NCBI RefSeq assembly: GCF_040706615.1
Contig: NZ_JAPDRF010000005.1
Coordinates: forward strand, 769,492 to 833,491
Origin: Lentisalinibacter sediminis
GTDB lineage: Bacteria > Pseudomonadota > Gammaproteobacteria > Steroidobacterales > Woeseiaceae
DNA length: 64,000 nucleotides
Direction of reading: 5' to 3'
Made by a program: the position numbers and the translations under genes. Below, piece by piece: positions 1-8,250 of the stretch; the stretch's first letter is position 1; the number at the start of each line of letters is the position of its first letter. The notes beneath the pieces were generated by a model, which worked only from the letters and a program-made list of their open reading frames with translations, was not told the origin of the DNA and ran no database searches.

Positions 1-1
1 G

Positions 2-505
2 GCCGGCGATTTCTTCCTGTACTGGGCCCGTATGGCCACCGCCATCCGTTTCCTCGGCCGCTTCGCGTTCGGTCCCGGCTTCGACCGGCACGAGCTCGAG
101 CCACTCACGCGGCAGCTGAGCCGGCATTATCTGCGAAACTTCTGGCGCAGCCCCGGCGCGATCCGCCGGCTGCGCCGCTTCGGCGAGGAACACCGGCGCC
201 GCTATGCGGACTGCGACGTGATCGTGACGCCCGTGCTGGCGCGGCCGCCGGTGCCGCTGGGACACCTGGCGCTGGACATCGACTTCGACACGGCCGCGGA
301 ACGCCTGATGCACTACGCGGCGTTCACGCCGGTGCAGAACGTGGCCGGCACGCCGGCCATCTCGCTGCCGCTCGGTCAGAGCGTCGAGGGGCTGCCCATC
401 GGCGTGCAGTTCGCCGCCGGCATGGGCGAGGAGCGTCGGCTGCTGGAGCTGGCCTATGAGCTCGAGGCCGCCGTGCCCTGGACGTACTCGGATTCCGGTA
501 TGTAA
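2..505 (+). CDS. Amidase, C-terminal part (cut by window start)
   Basis: The reading frame is open from the left edge and ends in TAA at 503-505, giving the last ~167 residues of a larger protein. The segment 'VAGTPAISLPLG' followed by 'GLPIGVQFAAG' and a LLELAYELE helix is the classic C-terminal signature of amidase-signature enzymes (GatA/6-aminohexanoate-hydrolase type), which hydrolyse amide bonds with a Ser-cisSer-Lys triad. The triad lies upstream of the window and cannot be checked, so substrate is unknown. GatA itself is unlikely to be distinguishable from a generic amidase here. The next gene starts 45 bp downstream on the same strand. Confidence 0.85.
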   Translation, partial: AGDFFLYWARMATAIRFLGRFAFGPGFDRHELEPLTRQLSRHYLRNFWRSPGAIRRLRRFGEEHRRRYADCDVIVTPVLARPPVPLGHLALDIDFDTAAERLMHYAAFTPVQNVAGTPAISLPLGQSVEGLPIGVQFAAGMGEERRLLELAYELEAAVPWTYSDSGM

Positions 506-550
506 GTACCACGGCAGCGGCCGGCCGCCCGCATCTGTTACGGTGCAGCC

Positions 551-1726
551 ATGGCAGAAAACAAACCGCTGATCGCCCGCGGCTTTCCGTTGTTCACCAT
601 CTTCGGCTTCGAGGTGAAGCTGAATCTCACCTGGCTGCTGCTGGCGCTGCTGATCACCTGGACCCTCGCCGAGGGGTTCTTCCCGGAGCGTTACCCCGAC
701 CTCGCGACGCAGACCCGCTGGTGGATGGGCATCGCCGGCGCCTTCGGGATCCTGTTCTCCATCGTCTTCCACGAGCTGTCCCATTCCCTGGTGGCCCGCT
801 ACTACGGGCTGAAGATGGGCGGCATCACGCTGTTCGTGTTCGGCGGCGTGGCGGAGATGCGCCACGAGCCGAAGGAGCCGAAGGTGGAGCTGCTGATGGC
901 CGGCGCCGGCCCGCTCTCGAGTCTGGTGCTGGCGGGCATCTGCTGGGTGCTGCACGCGGGGGCGCAGGCGTCAGGTCTGCCGACGCCGGTGACCGGCGTA
1001 CTCTATTACCTCGCGGTGATCAACGTGGCGCTGGCCGTGTTCAACCTGATCCCGGCCTACCCGCTGGACGGCGGGCGCATGCTCAGGGCCACCCTCTGGG
1101 CCTGGCGCAGGGACATCCGCGATGCGACGCGCATCGCCAGCAACATGGGTTCGGGCTTCGGCCTGATCCTGATATTCCTGGGCGTGCTGTCGCTGATCCA
1201 GGGCTTCTTCGTGGGCGGCATGTGGTACATCCTGATCGGCCTGTTCGTGCGTGGGGCCGCAAAAGGCTCCTACCGTCAGCTGATCGTCCAGCAGTTACTG
1301 GAGGGTCGCCGGGCGCGGGACGTGATGAATACCGACCCGGTGACCGTGGAGCGGTCCCTGAGCCTGCGGAACTTCGTGGACGACTACGTCTATCGCCACC
1401 GCTCCCGCCTGTTCCCCGTGGTGCAGGAGGGCGAGTTGAAGGGCTGCGCCACCGTGGAGCGGGTGAAGCAGATCCCCGAGGAGCAGTGGGAGCAGACGGC
1501 CGTCGCCGACATCGTCGACGCCTGCTCCGACGAGAACACGGTGGGCCCGGACGAGGAACTCACCGACCTCGCCTCCAGCCTGTTCGGCGCCTCCGCCGGC
1601 CGTCAGCGCCTGGTGGTGGAGGACGGCCGCCTGCTGGGTGTCGTCTCCGTGGACGATCTGCGCGAGCTGCTGCAGCTCCGGCTGGAGCTGGGCGACGACG
1701 CCGAAGCGCCGGGCGGCCGCAGCTAG
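551..1726 (+). CDS. Site-2 protease family zinc metalloprotease (M50) with C-terminal CBS pair
   Basis: 391 residues. The N-terminal half is a polytopic membrane protein carrying the zinc motif HELSH (about residue 76) inside a transmembrane helix, and a later 'NLIPAYPLDGGRMLRA' segment holding the third metal ligand Asp, both diagnostic of S2P/M50 intramembrane proteases. From about residue 255 the protein becomes soluble, with two CBS-like repeats ('ARDVMNTDPVTVERSLSL' and 'VADIVDACSDENTV'), an arrangement known for the SpoIVFB/CBS group where nucleotide binding may gate proteolysis. The start at 551 has a weak ribosome site. Substrate unknown. The gene ends 8 bp from the convergent UspA gene. 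Confidence 0.9.
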   Translation: MAENKPLIARGFPLFTIFGFEVKLNLTWLLLALLITWTLAEGFFPERYPDLATQTRWWMGIAGAFGILFSIVFHELSHSLVARYYGLKMGGITLFVFGGVAEMRHEPKEPKVELLMAGAGPLSSLVLAGICWVLHAGAQASGLPTPVTGVLYYLAVINVALAVFNLIPAYPLDGGRMLRATLWAWRRDIRDATRIASNMGSGFGLILIFLGVLSLIQGFFVGGMWYILIGLFVRGAAKGSYRQLIVQQLLEGRRARDVMNTDPVTVERSLSLRNFVDDYVYRHRSRLFPVVQEGELKGCATVERVKQIPEEQWEQTAVADIVDACSDENTVGPDEELTDLASSLFGASAGRQRLVVEDGRLLGVVSVDDLRELLQLRLELGDDAEAPGGRS

Positions 1727-1734
1727 GCGGCGGG

Positions 1735-2151
1735 TCAGCGCACGACCATGACGGTGACCGGGGCGCTGGACGCTACATAGGCCGCATTGGAGGCGAACAT
1801 GCGGTCGTCCACGTCGGGGATATGGGAGGCCATTACCACCAGGTCGGCACCGCTTTCCTCGAGCGCCCGCATGAGCGCTTCACGCACATCCAGGCGGTCG
1901 TCCTCGGGTATGACCGCCCGCGCCGTCGCCTCGAAACCGTGCCGTTCCGCCTGGTCCAGGGCGAAGGAGTCGAGCGCCTCGCGGAACTCGTCGGCCCGGC
2001 CGGCGTTGAGAGGGCCGGGCGCGACGCTGACGAAGCAGACCGGTACGCGGTAGCCGGTGGCGAGGCCGGCGGCGGTGCGCAACGCCTTGTCCAGGCTGGC
2101 GAGGTGGGCCAGGTCCACTGGCACCATGATCTTGTGATATAGGCTCGACAA
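1735..2151 (-). CDS. Universal stress protein UspA family
   Basis: A single Usp domain of about 138 residues. It begins with the typical first strand 'YHKIMVPVDLAH' and ends with 'DLVVMASHIPDVDDRMFAS' and 'APVTVMVVR', which correspond to the ATP-binding loop region and last strand of the family. The frame stays open further upstream to an ATG at 2235, but that N-terminal extension is Arg-rich and unlike Usp proteins. A TTG at 2151, giving MSSLYHKI, fits the family start; an ATG at 2127 is the other option. Usp proteins are small cytoplasmic nucleotide-binding stress proteins. It is divergent from the acetolactate-synthase-like gene at 2257. Confidence 0.8.
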   Translation of the reverse strand: MSSLYHKIMVPVDLAHLASLDKALRTAAGLATGYRVPVCFVSVAPGPLNAGRADEFREALDSFALDQAERHGFEATARAVIPEDDRLDVREALMRALEESGADLVVMASHIPDVDDRMFASNAAYVASSAPVTVMVVR

Positions 2152-2256
2152 TGCTTCTATCGCGACGCGGCTTGAGCCGGCAACCGGTATTCTTGCACGA
2201 TCCATGCGCCGAGACATGGGCCGGAACCGACACACGCCTGACCCGGGACACCGCCG

Positions 2257-3921
2257 ATGAAAGCATCAGACCTGCTGGTACGCTGCCTCGAGGCCGAGGG
2301 CATCGAATACATCTTCGGTGTGCCCGGCGAGGAGAACGCGGACTTCATGCTCTCGCTGGAGGGCAGCGAGAAAATTCGCTTCGTGCTCACCCGCCACGAG
2401 CAGGGCGCGGCCTTCATGGCGGAGATCTACGGGCGCCTCACCGGTAACCCGGCCGGCTGCCTGGGCACGCTGGGGCCCGGCGCCACCAACCTCATCACCG
2501 GCGTGGCGGATTCCAACATGGACCGCGCGCCCATGCTGGTGCTGACCGGCCAGGGCTCCACGCTGCGCCTGCACAAGGAGTCGCACCAGATCATGGACGT
2601 GGTCGGCATGTTCGAGCCGGTCACCAAATGGGCGACGACCATCCACAACGCGCGCACCATCCCGGAGATCGTCAGGAAGGCGGTGCGCCTCGCGCGCACC
2701 GAGAAGCCGGGCGCCGTGCACATCGAACTGCCCGAGGACGTGGCCAAGCGGGAGGTGGAGACCGAGCCGATGGAGCCGCGTCGCTTCCGCCGCCCCGGCC
2801 CGGACGACAAGATCACCGACCGGGCCTTCGCCATGCTGGCCGAGGCGAAGCGCCCGGTGATCATCGCCGGCAACGGCGCCATCCGCCGCCGGGCCTCGAA
2901 GCAGCTCAGGACCTTCTGCGAGTCCACCGGCATCGGCGTGCTGAGCACGTTCATGGCCAAGGGCGCCGTGGACATGGACGCCGACTACTGCCTCTACACC
3001 ATCGGTCTCGGCGCCAAGGACATCCCGACGCTCGCCATCGACGAGGCGGATCTGGTGATTACGCTCGGCTTCGACATGGTGGAGTACCACCCGCGGCTGT
3101 GGAACCCGAACCGGGACAAGACCATCATCCACGCCGACTTCCTGCCCGCGGAGATCGACCAGCACTATCACCCGCAGGTGGAGCTGGTGGGCGACCTCGC
3201 CCACACGCTGTGGATGCTGAACGAGCGGGTGCGCGAGCGCGGCCTGCCGGACTTCGACCTGGCCTCCCAGCACGCGGTGCGCGAGCGCATGACGGAAGAA
3301 CTCGCGATTTACGCCGACGACGATACCGAGGGCGTGATCCGGCCCCAGAAGATGTTGTGGGATGCCCGCCGGGTGATGGGCCCGTCGGACATCCTGTTAT
3401 CCGACGTGGGCGCCCACAAGATGTGGATCGCCCGGCACTATCATTGCCACGAGCCCAACACCTGTCTGATCCCGAACGGTTTCTGTTCCATGGGCTCGGC
3501 GCTGCCCGGGGCCATCGCCGCCAACATCGTGTATCCGGAGCGCAAGGTGCTCGGCATCGCCGGTGACGGCGGCTTTCTGATGAACGTGCAGGAGATGGAG
3601 ACGGCGCACCGGCTCGGCAGCGACATCGTCATGCTGGTCTGGGAGGACGGCGGCTATGGGCTGATCAGCTGGAAGCAGGAGGACGAGTTCGGCCGCCATA
3701 CCGCACTCGGCTTCGGCAACCCGGACTGGCTGCAGCTCGCGGAGTCCTTCGGCTGGGGCGGGCACCGGGTCGAGCGCTCGGCGGAGTTCCGCGCGACGCT
3801 GGAGGCGGCCTTCGCGGAGAAAGGCCCGAGCCTGGTGGTGGCCCCGGTGGACTACCGGGAGAACCGCGAGCTGACCCGCCGCCTCGGCGAGATCATCGGG
3901 GCGGGGATCGTGGGGGGCTGA
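2257..3921 (+). CDS. Acetolactate synthase large subunit-like ThDP enzyme
   Basis: 554 residues with the full three-domain pyruvate-oxidase fold. The N-terminal Pyr domain has the catalytic Glu in 'RHEQGAAFMAEIYGRLTG', the central domain binds the FAD/ADP-type cofactor region, and the C-terminal PP domain has the ThDP motif starting GDGGFLMN and ending in a WEDGGYG segment. It probably condenses two pyruvates to acetolactate, but no regulatory subunit gene (ilvN/ilvH) is adjacent. The opening 'GVPGEENADFML' resembles the stand-alone enzymes in pseudomonads annotated as acetolactate synthase, so a related 2-keto acid carboligase or decarboxylase is possible. Its 3' end overlaps the convergent lysoplasmalogenase gene by 29 bp. 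Confidence 0.85.
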   Translation: MKASDLLVRCLEAEGIEYIFGVPGEENADFMLSLEGSEKIRFVLTRHEQGAAFMAEIYGRLTGNPAGCLGTLGPGATNLITGVADSNMDRAPMLVLTGQGSTLRLHKESHQIMDVVGMFEPVTKWATTIHNARTIPEIVRKAVRLARTEKPGAVHIELPEDVAKREVETEPMEPRRFRRPGPDDKITDRAFAMLAEAKRPVIIAGNGAIRRRASKQLRTFCESTGIGVLSTFMAKGAVDMDADYCLYTIGLGAKDIPTLAIDEADLVITLGFDMVEYHPRLWNPNRDKTIIHADFLPAEIDQHYHPQVELVGDLAHTLWMLNERVRERGLPDFDLASQHAVRERMTEELAIYADDDTEGVIRPQKMLWDARRVMGPSDILLSDVGAHKMWIARHYHCHEPNTCLIPNGFCSMGSALPGAIAANIVYPERKVLGIAGDGGFLMNVQEMETAHRLGSDIVMLVWEDGGYGLISWKQEDEFGRHTALGFGNPDWLQLAESFGWGGHRVERSAEFRATLEAAFAEKGPSLVVAPVDYRENRELTRRLGEIIGAGIVGG

Positions 3922-4570
3922 TCGGGCCGCGGCCCGCCGGGCCCCAGGCGAGCATCAGCTGGCCGGCGTAGTAGAGCGGCAGGCTCCAGACGTACGGCGG
4001 GAACTCGGGCTGCAGGAACTGCCGCGCGGCGACGCCCAGATCCGAGAAGTAAAAGGCCATCGCGCCTGCCGGTAGCAGCCAGGTAGCGCCGGCCCCGCGG
4101 GCGCCCATGGCGCCGATCACCATGAGATTGATGACGACGAGGTAGGCGAGCACCGGGATGCGCATCCCGCCGCCTACGTGGGGCATCAGCCAGATGGCGA
4201 CACCGCTGGAGAAGAGCAGCACCGCGAGCGCCGCGCCGGCCACCCAGCCGAGGTCGACGCCGCGCAGCAGGAAGGCGGTGAGGTAGGCGAGGTGCGCCAG
4301 CAGGAAGGCGCTGAGCCCCAGCAGGAACCAGGTGTCGGTGGTGCCGAGCAGGAACGCATCGCCGAACCAGGACAGGCCGAGACCGGCGAGCAGTGCCCGG
4401 CCCCAGCCGCTCTCCGGCGCCCCGGCCGAGACGGCGACGACGATGAAAGCGGTGGATGCCGTCAGCTTGGCGATCGCCGCCGCGATGGCGAGCCCCTGCA
4501 GCTGGAAGCTCACCAGTGCCGCGCAGGCGGCCAGCGATATCAGCGTCCACAGAGTGGGGCGGCGCATCAT
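3893..4570 (-). CDS. YhhN-family lysoplasmalogenase-like membrane protein
   Basis: 225 residues, almost entirely hydrophobic with about seven or eight transmembrane segments. Conserved acidic and polar positions of the YhhN/TMEM86 family are visible: 'WFGDAFLL' in the second third, 'LLAHLAYLTAFL', and 'MAFYFSDLGVAARQF' near the end. Characterised relatives hydrolyse the vinyl-ether bond of lysoplasmalogens; the bacterial substrate is uncertain. It starts 10 bp after the stop of the YfcC-type carrier at 4581 and is probably co-transcribed with it. Tandem ATG codons at 4570 and 4567 both fit. The last 29 bp overlap the convergent ThDP enzyme gene. Confidence 0.8.
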   Translation of the reverse strand: MMRRPTLWTLISLAACAALVSFQLQGLAIAAAIAKLTASTAFIVVAVSAGAPESGWGRALLAGLGLSWFGDAFLLGTTDTWFLLGLSAFLLAHLAYLTAFLLRGVDLGWVAGAALAVLLFSSGVAIWLMPHVGGGMRIPVLAYLVVINLMVIGAMGARGAGATWLLPAGAMAFYFSDLGVAARQFLQPEFPPYVWSLPLYYAGQLMLAWGPAGRGPISPPRSPPR

Positions 4571-4580
4571 CCGGCACCGT

Positions 4581-5987
4581 TTACGGATTGAAGCCGACGG
4601 CGTCGCCGACGTGGATGGTCAGCACGAGGAAGACAATCGCCAGCGCGAACAGTTTGACCAGCAGCGGCACGATGAAGCGCACCCAGGCAGTGTAGGGGAT
4701 ACGCCCGAGGGCGAGCGCTCCCATCACCAGCGCGCTGGTGGGCACGACCATGTTGGTGAAGCCGTCGCCGAACTGGTAGGCGAGCACGGCGGTCTGCTGC
4801 GGCACGTCCGTGAGCGTGGCCAGCGGCGACATGATCGGCATGGTGACGAAGGCCTGGCCGCTCCCGGACGGGATGAAGAAGTTGCAGATGGTCTGCACGG
4901 CGAGCATACCCACCGCCGAAGCCTCCGGGCCGAGTTCGGTCAGCACGCCCGCGATGGCATGGATCACGGTGTCGATCACCTGGCCGTCGGAGAGCACCAC
5001 CTCGATGGAGCGGGCGAAACCCACCATGAGTGCGGCTGCGGTCATGTCGGCGGCACCGCTGATGAAGGTGCGGCTCGTTTCTCCTGCCGGGATGCGGCCG
5101 ATGATCGCCGCCAGCAAACCGATACCGAGGAACACCGCGTTCAGTTCGGGGATGTACCAGCCGTGCGCCTGTACGCCCCAGACGAATCCGACGATGCCGC
5201 CGACGAAGACCGCGAGCACGGCGATGCGGCTCGGTGAGAGCTCGACGTCGTGGGGCGGCTCGAAGCCGGTGGAGTAGTCCACGTGCGCCACCAGGCTGGT
5301 GGACGGGTCGCGCTGCACCCGGCGCGCGTAGCGGTAGAGATGGTGGAAGGCCACGGCCAGGAAGGCGGCCATCATCACGAGGCGGAACTGCCAGCCCGAG
5401 GTGATGGGCAGGCCCGCGATGTTCTGCGCAATGATGACGCCGAAAGGGTTGGTGCCGGCGCAGGCCCAGCCGATGCCGTAGGGGATCCACACCATGCCCA
5501 TGGCCACGATGGCGTCCATGCGCATCGCCAGGCTCATGGTCACGACGATCGGCACCAGCGGCACGTATTCCTCGCCCATGCCGATGGTGAAGGCACCGAG
5601 GCTGAACATCACCAGACAGCCGGCGATGAGTATCCACGGACTCGCACCGAGCCGGGCGACGGACTTGTGCAGCACCGCGTCGATGGCGCCGGTGCGACGC
5701 AGGACCGCGATGACGCCGCCGACGATGAAGATGAGGAAGATGATGTCCTGGGCGGCGGCCATGCCCTTCGGGATGGCCATGAGGAAGTGCCAGGGTGGTA
5801 TCTCGGCGCGCTCTTCGGCGGTCACCCGCTCGTAGGTGCCCTCGACCACCATCGAGCGGCCCGGATTGTCCGGGTAGGGCTGGCGCTCGAACTGCCCCTG
5901 CGGGATGGCGTAGACCAGCAGCTGGGCCACGACGATGATCGAGAAGATCAGTGCCAGCGAATCGATGGACCAGCCGCGTTTGGTCAT
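4581..5987 (-). CDS. YfcC/DcuC-type C4-dicarboxylate or amino-acid carrier
   Basis: 468 residues with about 12 hydrophobic segments, in the YfcC/DcuC ion-transporter superfamily (ArcD-like). Family hallmarks include 'FLIFIVGGVIAVLRRTGAID' near residue 95, 'GMGEEYVPLVPIVV' near residue 145, and the C-terminal 'FIPSGSGQAFVTMPIMSPLA' re-entrant loop, a strongly conserved Ser/Gly-rich substrate site in this superfamily. The ATG at 5987 is preceded by GGGGGAG. The substrate cannot be assigned; dicarboxylates, peptides and basic amino acids are all known in relatives. The REP cluster at 6012-6104 separates it from the aldolase gene upstream. Confidence 0.85.
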   Translation of the reverse strand: MTKRGWSIDSLALIFSIIVVAQLLVYAIPQGQFERQPYPDNPGRSMVVEGTYERVTAEERAEIPPWHFLMAIPKGMAAAQDIIFLIFIVGGVIAVLRRTGAIDAVLHKSVARLGASPWILIAGCLVMFSLGAFTIGMGEEYVPLVPIVVTMSLAMRMDAIVAMGMVWIPYGIGWACAGTNPFGVIIAQNIAGLPITSGWQFRLVMMAAFLAVAFHHLYRYARRVQRDPSTSLVAHVDYSTGFEPPHDVELSPSRIAVLAVFVGGIVGFVWGVQAHGWYIPELNAVFLGIGLLAAIIGRIPAGETSRTFISGAADMTAAALMVGFARSIEVVLSDGQVIDTVIHAIAGVLTELGPEASAVGMLAVQTICNFFIPSGSGQAFVTMPIMSPLATLTDVPQQTAVLAYQFGDGFTNMVVPTSALVMGALALGRIPYTAWVRFIVPLLVKLFALAIVFLVLTIHVGDAVGFNP

Positions 5988-6011
5988 GCGTCTCCCCCGC
6001 CGAACGACCCG

Positions 6012-6033
6012 GTAGGAGGGCCTTCAGGCCCGA
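6012..6033 (+). repeat. REP-like element, variant 1 (GGGCCT..AGGCCC stem)
   Basis: Head GTAG, then the palindrome GGGCCTTCAGGCCC, then GA. This is the layout of proteobacterial REP elements, a 5' tetranucleotide followed by a short hairpin. Identical copies are at 20237 and, inverted, at 6083-6104. Confidence 0.75.
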
Positions 6034-6048
6034 TGCCTGAATGGGCAT

Positions 6049-6070
6049 GTAGGAGGGGCTTTAGCCCCGA
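6049..6070 (+). repeat. REP-like element, variant 2 (GGGGCT..AGCCCC stem)
   Basis: Same GTAGGAG head as variant 1, but the palindrome reads GGGGCTTTAGCCCC. Both arms change together so the stem is kept. Further copies are at 20331 and, inverted, at 20380. Confidence 0.75.
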
Positions 6071-6082
6071 TTCATTTTCCGA

Positions 6083-6104
6083 TCGGGCCTGAAGGCCCTC
6101 CTAC
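6083..6104 (-). repeat. REP-like element, variant 1, inverted
   Basis: This is the exact reverse complement of the element at 6012-6033. With it, and with the variant 2 copy between them, it forms an inverted REP cluster of about 93 bp between the aldolase and carrier genes. Confidence 0.75.
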
Positions 6105-6121
6105 TCGTTCATCCCCGGTTT

Positions 6122-7015
6122 TCAGGTCTTCGACGCGTCGAAGATGCTCTGGATCGCGTCGTCGAGCATCTTGTTGAACTCGTCGTCGCTCTGCTTGACC
6201 GACAGGCCCTCGGTGAGCGCCCGCGAGAAACTCGCCACCATGCGATGCTGCTTCTTAAGCCGCTCGTCGGCTTCCTTGCGGCTGTAGCCGCCCGACAGCG
6301 CCACCACCTTCAGCACGTTCGGATGGTCGATGCAGTCCGAGTAGAGATTGTCCACCTCGGGCAGCGTCAGCTTCAGCATCACGAGCCTGCCGTCTTCCAG
6401 CTTGTCGAGGTGCTCCATGATGTGCCGGTGCAGGATGGACTCGGCCTCCGTCTTGTCCGGGCAGTGGATGTCCACCTCCGGTTCGATGATCGGCACGAGA
6501 CCGGCGTCGATGATCTGCTCCGCCACCTCGAACTGCTGCCCGACAATGGCCTTGATGCCGTCCTCGTTCGCCTGCTTGATCACCGAGCGCATCTTGGTGC
6601 CGAAGATGCCCTTGTCCTTCGCCTTCTTCAGCAGCGCGTCGAGGCCGGGGATGGGCTTCATGAGCTGGACACCGTCCTTCTCGTCCGCCAGGCCCTTGTC
6701 CACCTTCAGGATGGGCACCACCCGCTTGACCTCCCACAGGTACTCGGCGGTGGGCCGGCCCTCGATCTCCCGGTCCATGGTGTTCTCGAACAGGATGGCG
6801 GCCAGGATGCGGTCGCCGTTAAAGGCCGGGCTGGTGATGATGCGGCTGCGCATCTGGTGGACGAGGTCGAACATCTGATCCTCGTTGGACCAGGCATTCT
6901 CGTCGATGCCGTAGAGGCGCAGCGCCTTCGGCGTGCTGCCGCCGCTCTGGTCCAGCGCTGCGATGAAGCCGTCTTCCTTCCTGAATTTCTCGAGTTGCTG
7001 ATCGAAGTTGCTCAC
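6122..7015 (-). CDS. fda: Fructose-bisphosphate aldolase, class I
   Basis: 297 residues, the usual length of the short bacterial class I aldolases. These use a Schiff-base lysine rather than zinc to interconvert fructose-1,6-bisphosphate with DHAP and glyceraldehyde-3-phosphate. 'IAALDQSGGSTPKAL' near the N terminus and 'VPIIEPEVDIH' followed by 'VMLKLTLPE', with the probable Schiff-base Lys, match the family. 'VVALSGGYSRKEA' is the phosphate-binding part near the end. The start is a GTG at 7015 with GAGG seven bases upstream. Cytoplasmic, serving glycolysis or gluconeogenesis. Confidence 0.93.
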   Translation of the reverse strand: MSNFDQQLEKFRKEDGFIAALDQSGGSTPKALRLYGIDENAWSNEDQMFDLVHQMRSRIITSPAFNGDRILAAILFENTMDREIEGRPTAEYLWEVKRVVPILKVDKGLADEKDGVQLMKPIPGLDALLKKAKDKGIFGTKMRSVIKQANEDGIKAIVGQQFEVAEQIIDAGLVPIIEPEVDIHCPDKTEAESILHRHIMEHLDKLEDGRLVMLKLTLPEVDNLYSDCIDHPNVLKVVALSGGYSRKEADERLKKQHRMVASFSRALTEGLSVKQSDDEFNKMLDDAIQSIFDASKT

Positions 7016-7112
7016 GGTAAGCCTCGTCGTGTGGTTGTTCGTGGGGTGATGCTGCCATTCTACGTCATGGAGAGCGGCGGGCGGAAAATGCGGCGGTGCG
7101 CCATCCGGGCCG

Positions 7113-8090
7113 TCAGCCCGCAGCCGGCACGCTCAGGTAGCGCTCGCCGCGGTCGCACAGCACCGTGACGACGGTATGGCCGGGGCCGAGTTCCCGCGCC
7201 ACCCTGGTGGCGGCCAGCACGTTGGCGCCGGAAGAGATGCCCACCAGAAGGCCTTCTTCTGCCGCCAGCCGGCGCGCGGCGGCCTTGGCATCCTCGGTGG
7301 CGATGCGCACGACCTCGTCGATCTCGCCCAGGTCCACGAGATCCGGGATGAAGCCGTCCGCGAGCCCCTGGATGCCGTGCCTGCCCGGCACGTCGCCGGA
7401 CATGACGGCGGATTCGTTCGGTTCCACGGCGACGATACGGGCCGGCACGTCCGCGCCGCGCAGCGCCCGGGAGACGCCCATCAGCGTGCCGCCGGTGCCC
7501 ACACCCATCACGAAGGCATCCAGCCGCCCGCCCGTCTGACGCACGATCTCGGGGCCCGTCGTCATCTCGTGGGCCGCCGGGTTGTCCACGTTCTTGAACT
7601 GGCGCGGCAGGAAGACCCGGGGGTCCCTCGCCGCCTCCTCCTCGCTCTCACGCACGGCGGCCTGGATGTCGTTGATCTCCTCCAGCAGCCGCAGCTCGGC
7701 GCCCAGCAACTCGATCATGCGGCGCCGCTCCTCGCTCACCGTCTTCGGCATGACAATGGTCACCGGGTAGCCGCGGATCGCTCCGATCATCGCCAGTGCG
7801 ATGCCCGTGTTGCCGGAAGTGACCTCGAGGATGCGCGAGTCCGGCCCCAGGTCGCCGCGCCGCTCCGCCTCCAGGATCATGTGCCGGGCTATGCGGTCCT
7901 TGATGCTGCCGCCGGGGTTCAGGTACTCCGCCTTGGCGTAGACCTGGCAGCCTGTCTCCCCGCTGGCCGACTGCAGCAGCATCAGCGGTGTGCAACCGAT
8001 GGAATCGAGCACGCCGGACGTTACGAGACAGGTCGGGCGCTCCCGGGGACAGGGGACGAACTGGACGGGTTCGCTGCTGACTGCGGACAT
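7113..8090 (-). CDS. Cysteine synthase (PLP-dependent, CysK/CysM type)
   Basis: 325 residues of fold-type II PLP enzyme. The cofactor lysine is in 'NPGGSIKDRIA', the substrate-binding loop is 'EVTSGNTGIALA', and the phosphate-binding loop is 'GVGTGGTLMGVSRAL'. It makes L-cysteine from O-acetylserine or a related activated serine plus sulfide or thiosulfate. An N-terminal extension of about 25 residues precedes the first family block (LDSIGCTPL), but the ATG at 8090 has a good GAGGTAG ribosome site, so I kept it. CysM or cystathionine beta-synthase-like specificity cannot be excluded. The gene is divergent from the kinase gene at 8251. Confidence 0.9.
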   Translation of the reverse strand: MSAVSSEPVQFVPCPRERPTCLVTSGVLDSIGCTPLMLLQSASGETGCQVYAKAEYLNPGGSIKDRIARHMILEAERRGDLGPDSRILEVTSGNTGIALAMIGAIRGYPVTIVMPKTVSEERRRMIELLGAELRLLEEINDIQAAVRESEEEAARDPRVFLPRQFKNVDNPAAHEMTTGPEIVRQTGGRLDAFVMGVGTGGTLMGVSRALRGADVPARIVAVEPNESAVMSGDVPGRHGIQGLADGFIPDLVDLGEIDEVVRIATEDAKAAARRLAAEEGLLVGISSGANVLAATRVARELGPGHTVVTVLCDRGERYLSVPAAG

Positions 8091-8250
8091 CGGTCTACCT
8101 CGTGTTTATGCGGGGCGCAGGTCCACTACCTATGCCAGAACGGCCCGGGCCGGACCATACGTAGTGCCCGTCACCGGGGTGACGAAATTGCACAGCGGAC
8201 CCCGATATGGAAAATGGAAACGCGACAAGTCGGTGCGGGGGATGCAAAGC